From contig NZ_FKBR01000034.1 of NCBI RefSeq assembly GCF_900078335.1, positions 1 through 64,000 on the forward strand: 64,000 bases of DNA. The letters run 5' to 3'. Below are positions 63,182 through 64,000 of the stretch, piece by piece. This DNA is from Bordetella trematum (GTDB lineage Bacteria; Pseudomonadota; Gammaproteobacteria; Burkholderiales; Burkholderiaceae_B). Each line of letters starts with the position of its first letter. The first letter of the stretch is position 1. The notes under the pieces were generated by a model. The model was not told where the DNA came from and made no database searches. It saw nothing but the letters and a program-made list of their open reading frames with translations. The position numbers and the translations under genes are program-made.

Positions 63182-63805
63182 TCATTCCAGTGACAGACGC
63201 AAGGCAAACCCAAGCAGCACGCTGGAAAACGCCCAGCGCTGCACGGCCTGGGCGCGGGGATGGCTGCGCAGCCAGCGTCCCAGGCGCAAGGCGCCGAAGA
63301 CCAGGGCCAGATCGAACACCACCCCGACTGCCACCAACAAGGCCCCGAGCACGGTCATCTGCAGCCATACCGCGCCGGCGCCGGGTTGCAGAAACTGCGG
63401 CAGGAAGACCGAGCAGAACAACAAGGCCTTGGGGTTGAGCATATTGCCCAGAAAACCGCGCCCCAGCGCGGCGCGCAAAGCGCGCGGAGCCGGCATCACC
63501 GGAGCGTCCAGGCGGAACGGCGGGGAACGGAACACCTGGATCGCAATCCACAGCAGGTAGGCCGCACCCACCAGCCGCACCGTGTGATACAGCCAGGGCG
63601 CGCTTTGAAGCAAGGCGGCCAGGCCGCAGGCCGACAGCACCACATGCACGATGCGCGCCATCGCCAGACCCGCCGCCGTGGCGATGCCGGGCCGTACGCC
63701 ACGCCCCACGCTGGTTTGCAGCACCAGAGCCATATCGGGCCCCGGCAGCGCATAGATCATCAACAAGGCCCCGATATATAGCGACAACAGCGACAGCGAG
63801 AACAT
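63182..63805 (-). CDS. LysE/RhtB-family amino-acid exporter
   Basis: A 207-residue, six-helix LysE/RhtB-type exporter of amino acids or derivatives. It has PGPDMALVLQTSVGRGVRPG (about 20-40), an AAGLAMARIVHV helix and LNPKALLFCSVFLPQF, the family's second hallmark. The ATG at 63805 is preferred because GAGG lies 7 bases upstream; an ATG 27 bases earlier is possible. It is divergent from an Lrp-type regulator, the common arrangement for LysE exporters. Confidence 0.9.
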   Translation of the reverse strand: MFSLSLLSLYIGALLMIYALPGPDMALVLQTSVGRGVRPGIATAAGLAMARIVHVVLSACGLAALLQSAPWLYHTVRLVGAAYLLWIAIQVFRSPPFRLDAPVMPAPRALRAALGRGFLGNMLNPKALLFCSVFLPQFLQPGAGAVWLQMTVLGALLVAVGVVFDLALVFGALRLGRWLRSHPRAQAVQRWAFSSVLLGFALRLSLE

Positions 63806-63865
63806 CTTCAAACCTCGAAACAAGGCCGTCATGATGCGCCTGATGAACGTCGGATATCTGGCTTT

Positions 63866-63916
63866 ATAGACCTATTAAAGGGCAAGACTGAGTGGATTAC
63901 ACTGTTCAAGGTCTAT
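63866..63916. promoter_or_regulatory. Widely spaced inverted repeat in the lysE/lrp divergent region
   Basis: ATAGACCT (63866-63873) and AGGTCTAT (63909-63916) are perfect inverted copies 35 bases apart, between the LysE and Lrp-type starts. Lrp proteins bind spaced sites and bend DNA, so these are good candidate sites for the divergent regulator. The left arm also overlaps an AT-rich block likely to be a promoter element. Confidence 0.55.
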
Positions 63917-63934
63917 TTTTTGAAGGAAAGCGGC

Positions 63935-64000
63935 TTGGAAAATCTCGACCGGACCGATCGCGCCATTCTTCAGGCGCTGCAACAGGATGGACGCCTGCCG
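63935..64000 (+). CDS. Lrp/AsnC-family regulator (N-terminal start only; continues outside window)
   Basis: The first 22 codons of a gene that runs off the window. The translated start, LENLDRTDRAILQALQQDGR, is the conserved opening helix of the Lrp/AsnC HTH. The start is TTG at 63935 with AAGGAAAG upstream. It is divergent from lysE and is probably its regulator, as LysG/Lrp-type genes often are. Confidence 0.8.
   Translation, partial: MENLDRTDRAILQALQQDGRLP

Overview
The window looks like chromosomal DNA of a high-GC betaproteobacterium of the family Alcaligenaceae, most likely Bordetella or a close relative such as Achromobacter. Three things support this. The gene run yebC-purD-hemF-nadD-rsfS-rlmH-maf is of betaproteobacterial type. 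The ZIP transporter near the right end closely resembles, from memory, the structurally solved Bordetella bronchiseptica ZIP. The remaining genes are mostly small-metabolite transporters and LysR, MocR, TetR and Lrp regulators. No database search was possible, so the genus is inferred.

Layout. 1-930 is the right end of a prophage: three overlapping small genes ending in an excisionase, then a short AT-rich junction with direct repeats. 994-5741 holds xthA, a LysR gene and a divergent MFS transporter + MlrC-type M81 metallopeptidase pair. A tRNA-Ala(CGC) follows (5856-5931). Beyond it is a lower-GC membrane flavocytochrome gene bracketed by two near-identical terminators. 7734-13537 holds two YcaC-type hydrolases, a PuuB-like FAD oxidase facing a TetR gene across a double operator, and a LysR gene divergent from a pirin. 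13665-30234 is the centrepiece: a tartrate-dehydrogenase-like gene, a MocR regulator, two tandemly duplicated dipeptide-type binding proteins each with a copy of the same regulatory motif, dppB, dppC, a fused dppD-dppF, and then gabT-like, cupin, acetylpolyamine-amidohydrolase-like, N-carbamoyl-amino-acid-hydrolase-like, EamA exporter and puuC-like genes. I infer that it imports and degrades an N-acylated or N-carbamoylated polyamine or amino compound, ending in an amino acid or dicarboxylate.

30280-34272 holds a GhrA-type reductase, a second class III (SpuC-type) aminotransferase and a HerA-like ATPase. 34424-39696 is the housekeeping run. 39742-43703 holds a threo-3-hydroxyaspartate/serine dehydratase-like gene with its YheO/DauR-type regulator, an HD hydrolase and a methyltransferase with a regulatory domain. 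44003-47388 is a second amidohydrolase locus (MHS transporter, acetylpolyamine amidohydrolase-like, LysR). 47385-51211 reads leftward as pckG-fetA-fetB-DNA glycosylase with overlapping ends. 51475-55352 holds a second M20 hydrolase, a thioredoxin-fold protein, and a GNAT gene divergent from a second MocR across a large inverted repeat. 55445-59601 holds gor, a DAHP synthase, an I78-type lipoprotein and a ParB-like protein. 59815-64000 holds an orphan terminator, a low-GC deacetylase with an altered catalytic motif, a GNAT, a Gly-rich exported protein, the ZIP transporter, a LysE exporter and the start of a divergent Lrp-type regulator.

A theme is duplicated amine/amide catabolism: two acetylpolyamine-amidohydrolase homologues, two M20 hydrolases, two class III aminotransferases, two YcaC-type hydrolases, two MocR regulators and two binding proteins in one window. 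The most notable non-coding signals are the regulatory motif duplicated with its binding-protein gene, the perfect double operator before the TetR gene, and the paired terminators around the flavocytochrome gene.
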